Shown one piece after another: positions 43,240 through 50,571 of a stretch of DNA of 50,789 nucleotides. Source of the stretch: Eubacterium sp. Lineage in GTDB: Bacteria; Bacillota; Clostridia; Lachnospirales; Lachnospiraceae. Each line of letters starts with the position of its first letter. Position 1 is the first letter of the stretch. The notes under the pieces were generated by a model that ran no database searches, had not been told where the DNA came from, and saw only the letters and a program-made list of their open reading frames with translations. The stretch covers positions 1 to 50,789 of the forward strand of contig JAFOIV010000128.1 in assembly GCA_017420535.1 (NCBI GenBank), written 5' to 3'. The position numbers and the translations under genes are program-made.

Positions 43240-43365
43240 TTATGTTAAGTAATCAACAAAATCCTCTTAAAATACGTTATTTAATGTTAATAACTTTATT
43301 TTTTCTGTGGATTTTGTTGGTAATTCTAAAAGTTATCAACTTTTCAGTGATTTTATTAACATTAC

Positions 43366-44139
43366 TCACTTTAAAAATAGTTTATTATTTATAACTTCGT
43401 CTGCAAGTTCTCTATAAGCATATGCACCTGCACTTCTTGAATCATATATATTAATTGGCTGGCCAAAACTTGGAGCTTCAGCAAGTCTAACATTTCTTGG
43501 TACAACGGTGTTATAAATTAATGCATCAAGATTTTCTTTTACGTTCTGTACTACCTGTTCTGATAAATTTGTTCTTGAATCATACATTGTAAATACAACT
43601 CCCTCAACTTCAAGAGTTTTATTGAGTTGTTTCTTTATCAGTTCAATAGTATACATTAACTGGGTTAATCCATCTAATGCATAGAATTCACATTGTATTG
43701 GAACTATTACTGTATCTGCTGCTGTCATTGCATTAATTGTTAATATTCCTAATGCAGGTGGACAATCGATGATTATAAAATCAAACTTCTTTCTGATGTT
43801 TTTTACTAAGTTCTTTAATATATATTGTTTTCCTTCTACATCCAGAAAATCAACTTCTGCTCCGGCAAGTTCTCTACTTGATGGTATCAGATTAAGATTC
43901 TTATATACATCAATGAGCATGCTTTCTCCAAGATTGCAATTTCCACACATAGTATCATAGATAGAATATTCCAGATTATTCTTATCTATACCTAATCCAC
44001 TTGTCATATTTCCCTGTGGATCCATATCTATGGCAAGAACTTTCATTCCCTTTTCTGCCAAACATGCAGCAAGATTTATTGATGTAGTTGTTTTTCCAAC
44101 GCCACCTTTCTGGTTAGCAATTGCAATAATTCTTCCCAT
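43366..44139 (-). CDS. parA: Chromosome-partitioning ATPase ParA (Soj)
   Basis: ParA/Soj is a Walker-type ATPase that works with ParB in origin segregation and, in Bacillus, controls DnaA activity. The deviant Walker A is IANQKGGVGKTTTSINLA; Walker B is FIIIDCPPALGIL. The C-terminal FGQPINIYDSRSAGAYAYREL is typical of chromosomal Soj. The frame opens at 44151, but GGAG in the first codons is a ribosome site for the ATG at 44139, giving MGRIIAIANQKGG, the usual start; length is 257 residues. parB follows after 255 bases that contain DnaA boxes. Confidence 0.96.
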   Translation of the reverse strand: MGRIIAIANQKGGVGKTTTSINLAACLAEKGMKVLAIDMDPQGNMTSGLGIDKNNLEYSIYDTMCGNCNLGESMLIDVYKNLNLIPSSRELAGAEVDFLDVEGKQYILKNLVKNIRKKFDFIIIDCPPALGILTINAMTAADTVIVPIQCEFYALDGLTQLMYTIELIKKQLNKTLEVEGVVFTMYDSRTNLSEQVVQNVKENLDALIYNTVVPRNVRLAEAPSFGQPINIYDSRSAGAYAYRELADEVINNKLFLK

Positions 44140-44297
44140 TGTTGACTCCATTTTTTTATAATTCTTCTTTTTGCGTACTTTAGAATTATAGCACGTTTGT
44201 CATTTTGCATCTATAACTAGATGTGGGTTTATCTTGAAATCAACTACCATATATCGTTTGGTATTTGAAGATGAAAACTTATTCTTAAATTTATTAA

Positions 44298-44313
44298 TGT
44301 TTCATGTGAAACA
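44298..44313. promoter_or_regulatory. parS site 1
   Basis: TGTTTCATGTGAAACA differs from the consensus TGTTTCACGTGAAACA at one central base. Confidence 0.88.
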
Positions 44314-44366
44314 TTAATTGGTTATTGCTGATATTCTTCTTTTTATTATTGATAAAAAATGTCTAA

Positions 44367-44382
44367 TGTTTCACGTGAAACA
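44367..44382. promoter_or_regulatory. parS site 2
   Basis: TGTTTCACGTGAAACA, a perfect 16-base parS palindrome. Confidence 0.95.
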
Positions 44383-44436
44383 CTTTCTGATTTTATTTTA
44401 ATAGAATTCTTATAATTATTAATAGATGATTTTTCA

Positions 44437-44452
44437 TGTTTCACGTGAAACA
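44437..44452. promoter_or_regulatory. parS site 3
   Basis: TGTTTCACGTGAAACA, a perfect parS. Sites 1 to 3 are 69 and 70 bases apart, a regular spacing. Confidence 0.95.
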
Positions 44453-44474
44453 TGATACTAGTATAACGTCACTT

Positions 44475-44605
44475 AAATAACTGGACCGAATGCTTGCCTG
44501 CTTACATCAATAGCACGCCTCAAAAATCCTCAGCATAGTCTGCTACGCCTACGTTTTTTGAGGCGCACTCTCAAACTATCATTCGGCGCATCAGTCCAGT
44601 TATTT
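44475..44605. repeat. 131-bp nested inverted-repeat element in the parS region
   Basis: The ends are AAATAACTGGAC (44475-44486) and its exact complement GTCCAGTTATTT (44594-44605). Inside are further pairs: CGAATG with CATTCG, and GCCTCAAAAA with TTTTTGAGGC, with an AGCA/TGCT hairpin at the centre. GC content is clearly higher than in the flanking DNA. There is no gene, ribosome site or tRNA-like structure. It lies between parS 3 and parS 4. It could be a miniature mobile repeat, a structured RNA or a segregation-linked DNA element. Confidence 0.85.
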
Positions 44606-44754
44606 TGCGGACTTTAGACTAGGACTTATTAATTATAATAATCTTACTATAGGTTAATTCAAAGTGATTTTTATATATTTTATGAATAATGAATTGCTTA
44701 ATGATATATGTGATTGATTATCAAAAATATTCTGATTCTATTGATTAAATAATA

Positions 44755-44770
44755 TGTTTCACGTGAAACA
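44755..44770. promoter_or_regulatory. parS site 4
   Basis: TGTTTCACGTGAAACA, a perfect parS, about 300 bases from site 3 with the nested inverted repeat between. Confidence 0.95.
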
Positions 44771-44833
44771 TATATTAGATATAAGATTTTTAAATATTAA
44801 AAAAATATATTAATATAATTACATATTAGTATT

Positions 44834-44868
44834 AAAAAAAGAGGAATGTTTCACGTGAAACATTCCTC
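44834..44868 (-). terminator. argS terminator built on parS site 5
   Basis: The parS at 44847-44862 (perfect TGTTTCACGTGAAACA) is extended by GAGGAA and TTCCTC into a 28-base perfect palindrome (44841-44868). On the minus strand a run of seven U residues follows. It lies 16 bases past the argS stop, so the same DNA can be a ParB site and an intrinsic terminator. Confidence 0.85.
44847..44862. promoter_or_regulatory. parS site 5
   Basis: TGTTTCACGTGAAACA, a perfect parS forming the central part of the argS terminator stem. Confidence 0.95.
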
Positions 44869-44883
44869 TGATAATAATTTTAT

Positions 44884-46575
44884 TTACATCTGTTCTACTA
44901 CAGAAATTCCAAGTAAATCTAATGCATCTTTAATAATTCTTCTAGTTACAGCAACAAGAGTACATCTTGCATCACGGACATTCTTTTCCTCAACATTAAT
45001 TCTGTTCTGAGTATAGAATGTATTAAATGCCTGTGCCAAATCAACTGCATATCTTGCGATAACTGATGGCTCATATCTTTCAGATGCTTCTTTAATGATA
45101 GAAGGGAATTTAGCAATCTCTTTAAGAAGAGTTACTGAAGCTTCATCATTAAGAACTGAGTAATCAATATCTGAAGAAAGAACAAAATCAGGAAGCTTTC
45201 TTAAGATACTTGAACATCTTGCATATGTATACTGAACATAAGGTCCTGTTTCTCCTTCGAAGTTAAGAAGGTGTGACCATTTGAAGGATACATCCTTAAT
45301 ACGCTGGTTATAAAGATCGTTAAAGATAACTGCACCAACACCAACTTTTTCAGCAACTTCATCTTTGTTTTCAAGATCAGGATTCTTTTCACCAATGATC
45401 TCTTTAACTTTAGATATAGCTTCAAGAAGAATATCTTCAGCGTAGATTACATTACCGTCACGAGTTGAAAGCTTTTCACCACCAAGACTTACAAGTCCAT
45501 AAGGAATATGTACAAGTCCTGTCTTTGCCCATTCATTTCCAAGTAATTCGATTACTTTAAATACCTGTTTGAAGTGAAGTTTCTGTTCCTGTCCTGTTAC
45601 ATAAAGACATTTTTCAAAATTATATGTTTCTTTACGATAGAAAATAGCTGCTATATCTCTTGTGGCATAAATTGATGATCCATCGTTTTTAAGAATAAGT
45701 GCTGGTGGCATATCATATTCAGAAAGATCTACAACTTTTGCACCCTGGCTTTCAGTAAGAAGGTCAGCGTCTGTAAGTTTCTTCAATACATCTGGAGTCA
45801 TATTTCTATAGAAGCTTTCACCCATGAAATGGTCAAAATCCATCCCAAGAAGCTTGTAGGTACGCTTGAATTCTACAAGAGAGATTTCAACGAACCACTT
45901 CCAGATTTTAAGAGCTTCTTCATCATTCTGTTCCATCTTAACAAACCAAGCACGTGCTTCGTCATTTAAGCTGTCGTCTTTATCAGCTTCCTGGTGGAAT
46001 TTAACATAGAGACGCATAAGTTCTTCAATACCCTTAGCTTTGATCTCTTCTTCTGAGCCCCATTTTTTATAAGCTACAATAAGCTTACCAAACTGAGTTC
46101 CCCAGTCACCAAGGTGATTGATTCTTTCAACATGATATCCTAATTTAGAATAAATCTTATAAAGTGAATTACCGATAATAGTTGTTCTAAGATGTCCAAT
46201 ATGGAAATTCTTAGCAACGTTTGGAGAAGAATAATCAATACAAATTGTTTTATTATTTCCTTCTGTAGATGAACCAAAGTCATCATTTAAAGCAGAATCA
46301 AGAACATTCTTTACATAAATATTCTTATTAAGGAAGAAATTGAGATAAGCACCAACAACTTTGATCTCATCTATATATTCAACTTCGCCAATAGAATCTT
46401 TGATTTCTGATGCAATTACCTGTGGAGCTTTGTGCATAGTTTTTGCAAGTCTAAAGCATGGAAATGCATAGTCACCAAGTTCTGGTTTTGGTGGAATTTC
46501 AATAAGACCAGAGATTTCCTCTGATGTAAGATCAGGTATTGCTTTGCTTAATAATTCTAAAATTTGTTCTTTCAT
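44884..46575 (-). CDS. argS: Arginyl-tRNA synthetase
   Basis: ArgS charges tRNA-Arg. The 563 residues contain the N-terminal additional domain (about 1-110), the class I signature SSPNVAKNFHIGHLRTT with its HIGH box, and a KMSKS-like LGGEKLSTRDGN in which the canonical lysine is absent, as in many ArgRS. The C-terminal anticodon-binding domain (about 450-563) is present. It ends at a terminator containing parS and lies between the parA region and the HATPase gene, on the minus strand. tRNA-Arg(CCT) is encoded at 39.2 kb. Confidence 0.97.
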   Translation of the reverse strand: MKEQILELLSKAIPDLTSEEISGLIEIPPKPELGDYAFPCFRLAKTMHKAPQVIASEIKDSIGEVEYIDEIKVVGAYLNFFLNKNIYVKNVLDSALNDDFGSSTEGNNKTICIDYSSPNVAKNFHIGHLRTTIIGNSLYKIYSKLGYHVERINHLGDWGTQFGKLIVAYKKWGSEEEIKAKGIEELMRLYVKFHQEADKDDSLNDEARAWFVKMEQNDEEALKIWKWFVEISLVEFKRTYKLLGMDFDHFMGESFYRNMTPDVLKKLTDADLLTESQGAKVVDLSEYDMPPALILKNDGSSIYATRDIAAIFYRKETYNFEKCLYVTGQEQKLHFKQVFKVIELLGNEWAKTGLVHIPYGLVSLGGEKLSTRDGNVIYAEDILLEAISKVKEIIGEKNPDLENKDEVAEKVGVGAVIFNDLYNQRIKDVSFKWSHLLNFEGETGPYVQYTYARCSSILRKLPDFVLSSDIDYSVLNDEASVTLLKEIAKFPSIIKEASERYEPSVIARYAVDLAQAFNTFYTQNRINVEEKNVRDARCTLVAVTRRIIKDALDLLGISVVEQM

Positions 46576-46629
46576 TTATTTCTCCAATTCTAAACAAATA
46601 TGATATAAAAATTGTATTTTAAACAATTA

Positions 46630-47751
46630 TTATCTGATTGAATAACTGAATGTAACAGTTGTTCCTATCTTTTCTTCACCATGTATATCAAGTTTACCAT
46701 TAAGAAGATATACCATCTCATATGCTTTATGTAAACTAGAATACCAAGGATATTTATTAAGATAATCGTTATTAATGCCATTTCCATTGTCTTTAATGGT
46801 TGCATTAATATTATCTTTATCAATCTCGATATAGATATTTATCTGAGTTGCATCAGAATGTTTAGCTATATTATCGAGGAATATCTCAAGTAAATTAACG
46901 AGAGATAAAGCTTTAATATATGAAAGCTTTTGATCATCGTCGCATAATACATTTGATTCTAATACATATTCAGGATGTTTATCTCTGAATTTCATGATAA
47001 GGCTGTCAATCTGAAGAGCGATAGGTTTTGAATCATCAAAATCATAATGCATCTTTCTAAGAAGAGAACCGAGAGTTTCGGATATCTTTGTATCGGATTC
47101 TATTAATCTGTCGATTTCTTCCTTAGCCTTTTCTGGATTTGTAGTGATAAGGTATCTTAGCATTTCTAATTTATGATTATTAGAAGATAATTCCTTTATT
47201 ACTCTGTTATCCAGTATAGTAGAATAAAATGATTTTTCAAAAGCGTCAAGCATAAGAATGTTTTGACCATGCTTCATTAATTCTGTCCTGGCGCTGAGTT
47301 TAGCTTCTGCTTCGACTTTAAGGCATTCATATTTTAATGCTTCAATTTCGCGTTTATCAGATTCAGATTCCTGTTGTTCGAAATTCTCTAAAGATTTCTT
47401 TGCATTTTCTAAATTTTCAATCTTACTTTCAATGGATTTTAATGAGATCTCTTCATTTAATATTTTATCATCGAGAGCAGCCTTAGCTGTATTTAAATTC
47501 TCAATTTCATTTTCAATTTCGGATTGTTTTTCTGTATCTTCGGCGTCCTTAATGATTGGACTAAAAACATTCTTTCTATAAGAAGAATTCATTGAGTATA
47601 CATTTTTAGTCCTGTTTAATTCATCGAGACGAACATTTAATTCAAAAAGCTCAGTTTTATGGGCCTGAAGTGAGGTTTCGTCTGACTTATGAAGTTCGTT
47701 AAAATAATCCAGCATATTATTTAATACTGCAATCACATCATTTTGTGCCAT
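46630..47751 (-). CDS. Coiled-coil protein with HATPase domain, possible sensor kinase
   Basis: The C-terminal 130 residues of this 373-residue protein form a GHKL ATPase of the histidine-kinase type: LLEIFLDNIAKHSDATQI (N box), IKDNGNGINNDY (G1) and EKIGTTVTFSYSI (G2). Residues about 15-160 are long charged helices, strongly coiled-coil. The stretch ELSSNNHKLEMLRYLI (about 195-210) is where a dimerisation helix would be, and its His is the only obvious phospho-acceptor candidate. No membrane span, sensor domain or response regulator gene is seen. Its start overlaps the carboxypeptidase gene by 14 bases, so the two are coupled. Confidence 0.7.
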   Translation of the reverse strand: MAQNDVIAVLNNMLDYFNELHKSDETSLQAHKTELFELNVRLDELNRTKNVYSMNSSYRKNVFSPIIKDAEDTEKQSEIENEIENLNTAKAALDDKILNEEISLKSIESKIENLENAKKSLENFEQQESESDKREIEALKYECLKVEAEAKLSARTELMKHGQNILMLDAFEKSFYSTILDNRVIKELSSNNHKLEMLRYLITTNPEKAKEEIDRLIESDTKISETLGSLLRKMHYDFDDSKPIALQIDSLIMKFRDKHPEYVLESNVLCDDDQKLSYIKALSLVNLLEIFLDNIAKHSDATQINIYIEIDKDNINATIKDNGNGINNDYLNKYPWYSSLHKAYEMVYLLNGKLDIHGEEKIGTTVTFSYSIR

Positions 47752-49225
47752 CCTTTAGCTCCTTTCCTTCAGCCTTTTTATCGCTGTTTTTTATATTTTT
47801 ATCCCGCTCATTATTCTTGATATGATTTCTGCCTGAATAGTGATGTACGTTAGGTCTTTTTATTCTTCTAAAGGTCTTATAGAGAATAAGAAGAACTATA
47901 AGTAAGATCACAAGAACCAGTGATAAAATGATTATTAATCCATTTTCATCAAAAAGAGCTTTAAAATGTTTCTTAATCTTTACTGTTTGGCTCTCTTTAG
48001 AAGAGTTGTTGTCAACAAATTTACGTAGATTACACTTTCTGATAAAGTCGGTTCTTAGCAATTCTTTATTATTATACATAACTGATATGTATCCGGCAAC
48101 GCTACTGTTTGCATTTTGGTTGATTACAGGTGTAACTTCAAATTTATCGGATGTAATATCAGTTCTAACTGTGAGACCGATAGTAGCATCAAAGGAATAT
48201 ACCGGCATCTCATGTATCAGCATATTGTTATAATTAGTCATAAGATATGAATCACTATCTGATGCTATGGCGGTGTTCATATCAAAATTTTCTAATGGTT
48301 TGATAAATGTATAATTGTTGAAGGCAAATTCAAAAAGTTCTTTAACTTCTTTAAATCTCATGTCTTCATCACAGTTGTAAAGAACACAAACGAGTCTTAT
48401 GCCATTTCTTTCTGCAAATGATACAAGGCATTCACCTGCTTCTTCGGTATAACCGGTTTTTCCACCGGTACAGTATTTATAATAGATATCATTTGAATCA
48501 TATAAAGACTGATTTGAAGTCCAAAGCTCTCTTGCAGGAGACAGATCTGTTTTTGGAACAACATGATAGGTGGTCTTTATTATGTTTCTAAAATCGGAAT
48601 TCTGATAAACATTAGCTGCAATAATGGCCATGTCATAAGCAGTTGTGTAGTGGTCATTATTATGAAGACCATTGGCATTGCAAAAATGTGTATTGGTGCA
48701 TCCTAATTCTGAAGCTTTAGCATTCATTTTGTCAGCAAAACCAGGGATATTTCCAGAAACATTTTCAGCTATGACATTAGCTGACTCATTAGCTGATACC
48801 AGAAGAAGTCCGTATAATAATTCTTCATAGGAAATGGTTTCCCCAGCAACTAAATTCATAGTTGTGGCATTTTCGGGAATATCATTAAGCGCTGATGAAG
48901 AAACTTTAACTGTGTCATAAATAGACTTTTCTTCAAGGCATAACAAAGCTGTCATAAGTTTTGTGGTGCTGGCGGGATAGGATTTCTTTTCAGAATTTTT
49001 TTCATATAATATATTTCCAGTATCTATATCCATAATGATTCCTGATTGGCAGGATACATTTGGTGCATCACTTGGAACGTAGCCGGCATCGCTTTGTTTA
49101 TCTTCATTACCAGGAATGTCAGCAGCATGGCGCCTGTCTGAATCCTCAGCATGTACAGTCATGCTGGAAAGTGGAGATATGAAGAAACATAAAACCAGTA
49201 AAATAGATATTATTTTTTTGTTCAT
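47738..49225 (-). CDS. D-alanyl-D-alanine carboxypeptidase (PBP5/DacF type)
   Basis: This penicillin-binding protein trims the terminal D-Ala from peptidoglycan stem peptides. With the ATG at 49225 it has 495 residues: a signal peptide ending near MTVHAED, the S11 peptidase domain with the SxxK motif in ASTTKL (Ser86, Lys89), the SxN in VSANES (Ser144, Asn146) and KTG in CTGGKTGY (256-258). A C-terminal beta domain and a membrane anchor (ILSLVLVILLIVLLILY) with a basic tail follow. A longer upstream extension is hydrophobic but lacks a ribosome site; GGAG precedes the chosen start at wide spacing. The HATPase gene overlaps its 3' end. Confidence 0.92.
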   Translation of the reverse strand: MNKKIISILLVLCFFISPLSSMTVHAEDSDRRHAADIPGNEDKQSDAGYVPSDAPNVSCQSGIIMDIDTGNILYEKNSEKKSYPASTTKLMTALLCLEEKSIYDTVKVSSSALNDIPENATTMNLVAGETISYEELLYGLLLVSANESANVIAENVSGNIPGFADKMNAKASELGCTNTHFCNANGLHNNDHYTTAYDMAIIAANVYQNSDFRNIIKTTYHVVPKTDLSPARELWTSNQSLYDSNDIYYKYCTGGKTGYTEEAGECLVSFAERNGIRLVCVLYNCDEDMRFKEVKELFEFAFNNYTFIKPLENFDMNTAIASDSDSYLMTNYNNMLIHEMPVYSFDATIGLTVRTDITSDKFEVTPVINQNANSSVAGYISVMYNNKELLRTDFIRKCNLRKFVDNNSSKESQTVKIKKHFKALFDENGLIIILSLVLVILLIVLLILYKTFRRIKRPNVHHYSGRNHIKNNERDKNIKNSDKKAEGKELKDGTK

Positions 49226-49407
49226 ATATATATAAACTCCATGAGTTAGCAATTTAATAAGTGTAAGAATTTTATCACAAAACACATGTGATATTATAAT
49301 AGAAGAAACTAAAAAAATAAAGAAATATGAAGTAGAATAAAAAAAGTAATATGATATAATCATAATCTGTAAATGATGAAAAATAAATTAATGGAGTAAT
49401 AATAAAG

Positions 49408-50046
49408 ATGAGACTTAGAAATGTAAAAGGATCAAGAGATACAATTGCTGATAGCGAGTTTGTAATTCACGATGAGAAGAATCATAGAGGTCAGTGGAAT
49501 AAGGTATTTGGAAATGATAATCCTATTAATATAGAGATTGGTATGGGCAAGGGAATGTTTATTACGGAAATGGCTCGTAGAAATCCAAATATCAATTATA
49601 TAGGCATTGAGAAATATTCCAGCGTTCTTGTACGTGCAATTGAAAAAAGAGAATTAGAAGAGGATATGAAGAATCTCTTCTTTATAAGAATGGATGCTGA
49701 AGAAATCGAAGAAGTCTTTGGAAATGAAGAAGTATCATATATATATCTTAATTTTTCAGATCCATGGCCAAAGGATAGACATGCTAAGCGTAGACTCACA
49801 TCAGATAGATTCCTTAGCAGATATAAAAACATTCTTACTAAAGATGGCGCTATACAGTTTAAAACAGATAATGTGATGCTTTTTGATTTTTCTCTGGAAT
49901 CAATTGAAGAATCTGGATGGAAGATAGATGCTATGTCAAGAGATCTTCATCACAGTGAATATAATGAAGGAAATGTCATGACAGAATATGAAAAGAAGTT
50001 TTCTGAAATGGGTAATCCTATAAATATGGTAAGGTTCAGACCTTAA
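49408..50046 (+). CDS. trmB: tRNA (guanine-46-N7)-methyltransferase
   Basis: TrmB forms m7G46 in the variable loop of tRNAs. The 212 residues start MRLRNVKGSRDTIADSEFVI and show the SAM-binding IEIGMGKGMFITEMA, NYIGIEKYSSVLVRA and the family signature NFSDPWPKDRHAKRRLT. The C-terminal MTEYEKKFSEMGNPI segment is also conserved. It is a single gene on the plus strand, divergent from the carboxypeptidase and followed by its own terminator. Confidence 0.96.
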   Translation: MRLRNVKGSRDTIADSEFVIHDEKNHRGQWNKVFGNDNPINIEIGMGKGMFITEMARRNPNINYIGIEKYSSVLVRAIEKRELEEDMKNLFFIRMDAEEIEEVFGNEEVSYIYLNFSDPWPKDRHAKRRLTSDRFLSRYKNILTKDGAIQFKTDNVMLFDFSLESIEESGWKIDAMSRDLHHSEYNEGNVMTEYEKKFSEMGNPINMVRFRP

Positions 50047-50055
50047 ATCTTTAAT

Positions 50056-50098
50056 AACCGCTTGTGCCTACATATAAGGGGTGCAAGCGGTTGTTTTA
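50056..50098 (+). terminator. trmB terminator
   Basis: AACCGCTTG (50056-50064) pairs with CAAGCGGTT (50084-50092), with partial pairing inside the loop, and is followed by GTTTTA. Confidence 0.75.
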
Positions 50099-50194
50099 TA
50101 TGCTAAAACTATGTGCAATATGTATAGTTTCGGGTGTGAAAATATATGTAACTATGGTAATTTAGCCAAAGTGAAAAAAAGTTTAAAAAAATAG

Positions 50195-50223
50195 TTGCAT
50201 TAATCAATACACAGTGATATTAT
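50195..50223 (+). promoter_or_regulatory. tRNA-Lys promoter
   Basis: TTGCAT (50195-50200) and TATTAT (50218-50223) are separated by 17 bases, about 75 bases upstream of the tRNA. Confidence 0.65.
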
Positions 50224-50299
50224 ACAAAAGTGCTCTGACGAAGGGCACGAAACAAAAGAAAAAATAAATAAGTTTTTTACAGAAAATTATTTGTTTTCT

Positions 50300-50372
50300 G
50301 GGCCGCTAGCTCATTTGGTAGAGCACCTGACTCTTAATCAGGGTGTGCGGGGTTCGAGCCCCCGGCGGCCCA
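50300..50372 (+). tRNA. tRNA-Lys (CTT anticodon)
   Basis: Acceptor GGGCCGC/GCGGCCC, D-arm with GGTAGAGC, anticodon loop CTCTTAA, and T-loop GGTTCGAGC form a complete cloverleaf with discriminator A. No CCA is encoded. Confidence 0.97.
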
Positions 50373-50476
50373 CTGCAGGAGGGCTGAGGACTTTGTTAAT
50401 CAAGGTTTTTGGCCTTTTTTTGTTGCATTTTTCATTTCAAAGGTTTTTAAGATTCTTATGTTTTCAGATAGTATTT

Positions 50477-50505
50477 TTGACACCTATATATAAATATGAT
50501 ATTTT
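50477..50505 (+). promoter_or_regulatory. Promoter of the Gln-rich protein gene
   Basis: A perfect TTGACA (50477-50482) is 17 bases before TATTTT (50500-50505). Confidence 0.6.
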
Positions 50506-50571
50506 AATAAAGGAAGATGTCATATTAAGGTAAGTATGACATTTGTATTTTTACCTATGGGAGGAAGTAGA

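Noticed and set aside
43180-43341. The parA-parB gap as the main replication origin
   Set aside because: It has DnaA boxes, but no trio motif or evident melting tract in the right order. The dnaA-flanking regions have all of these, so I keep it as a finding only.
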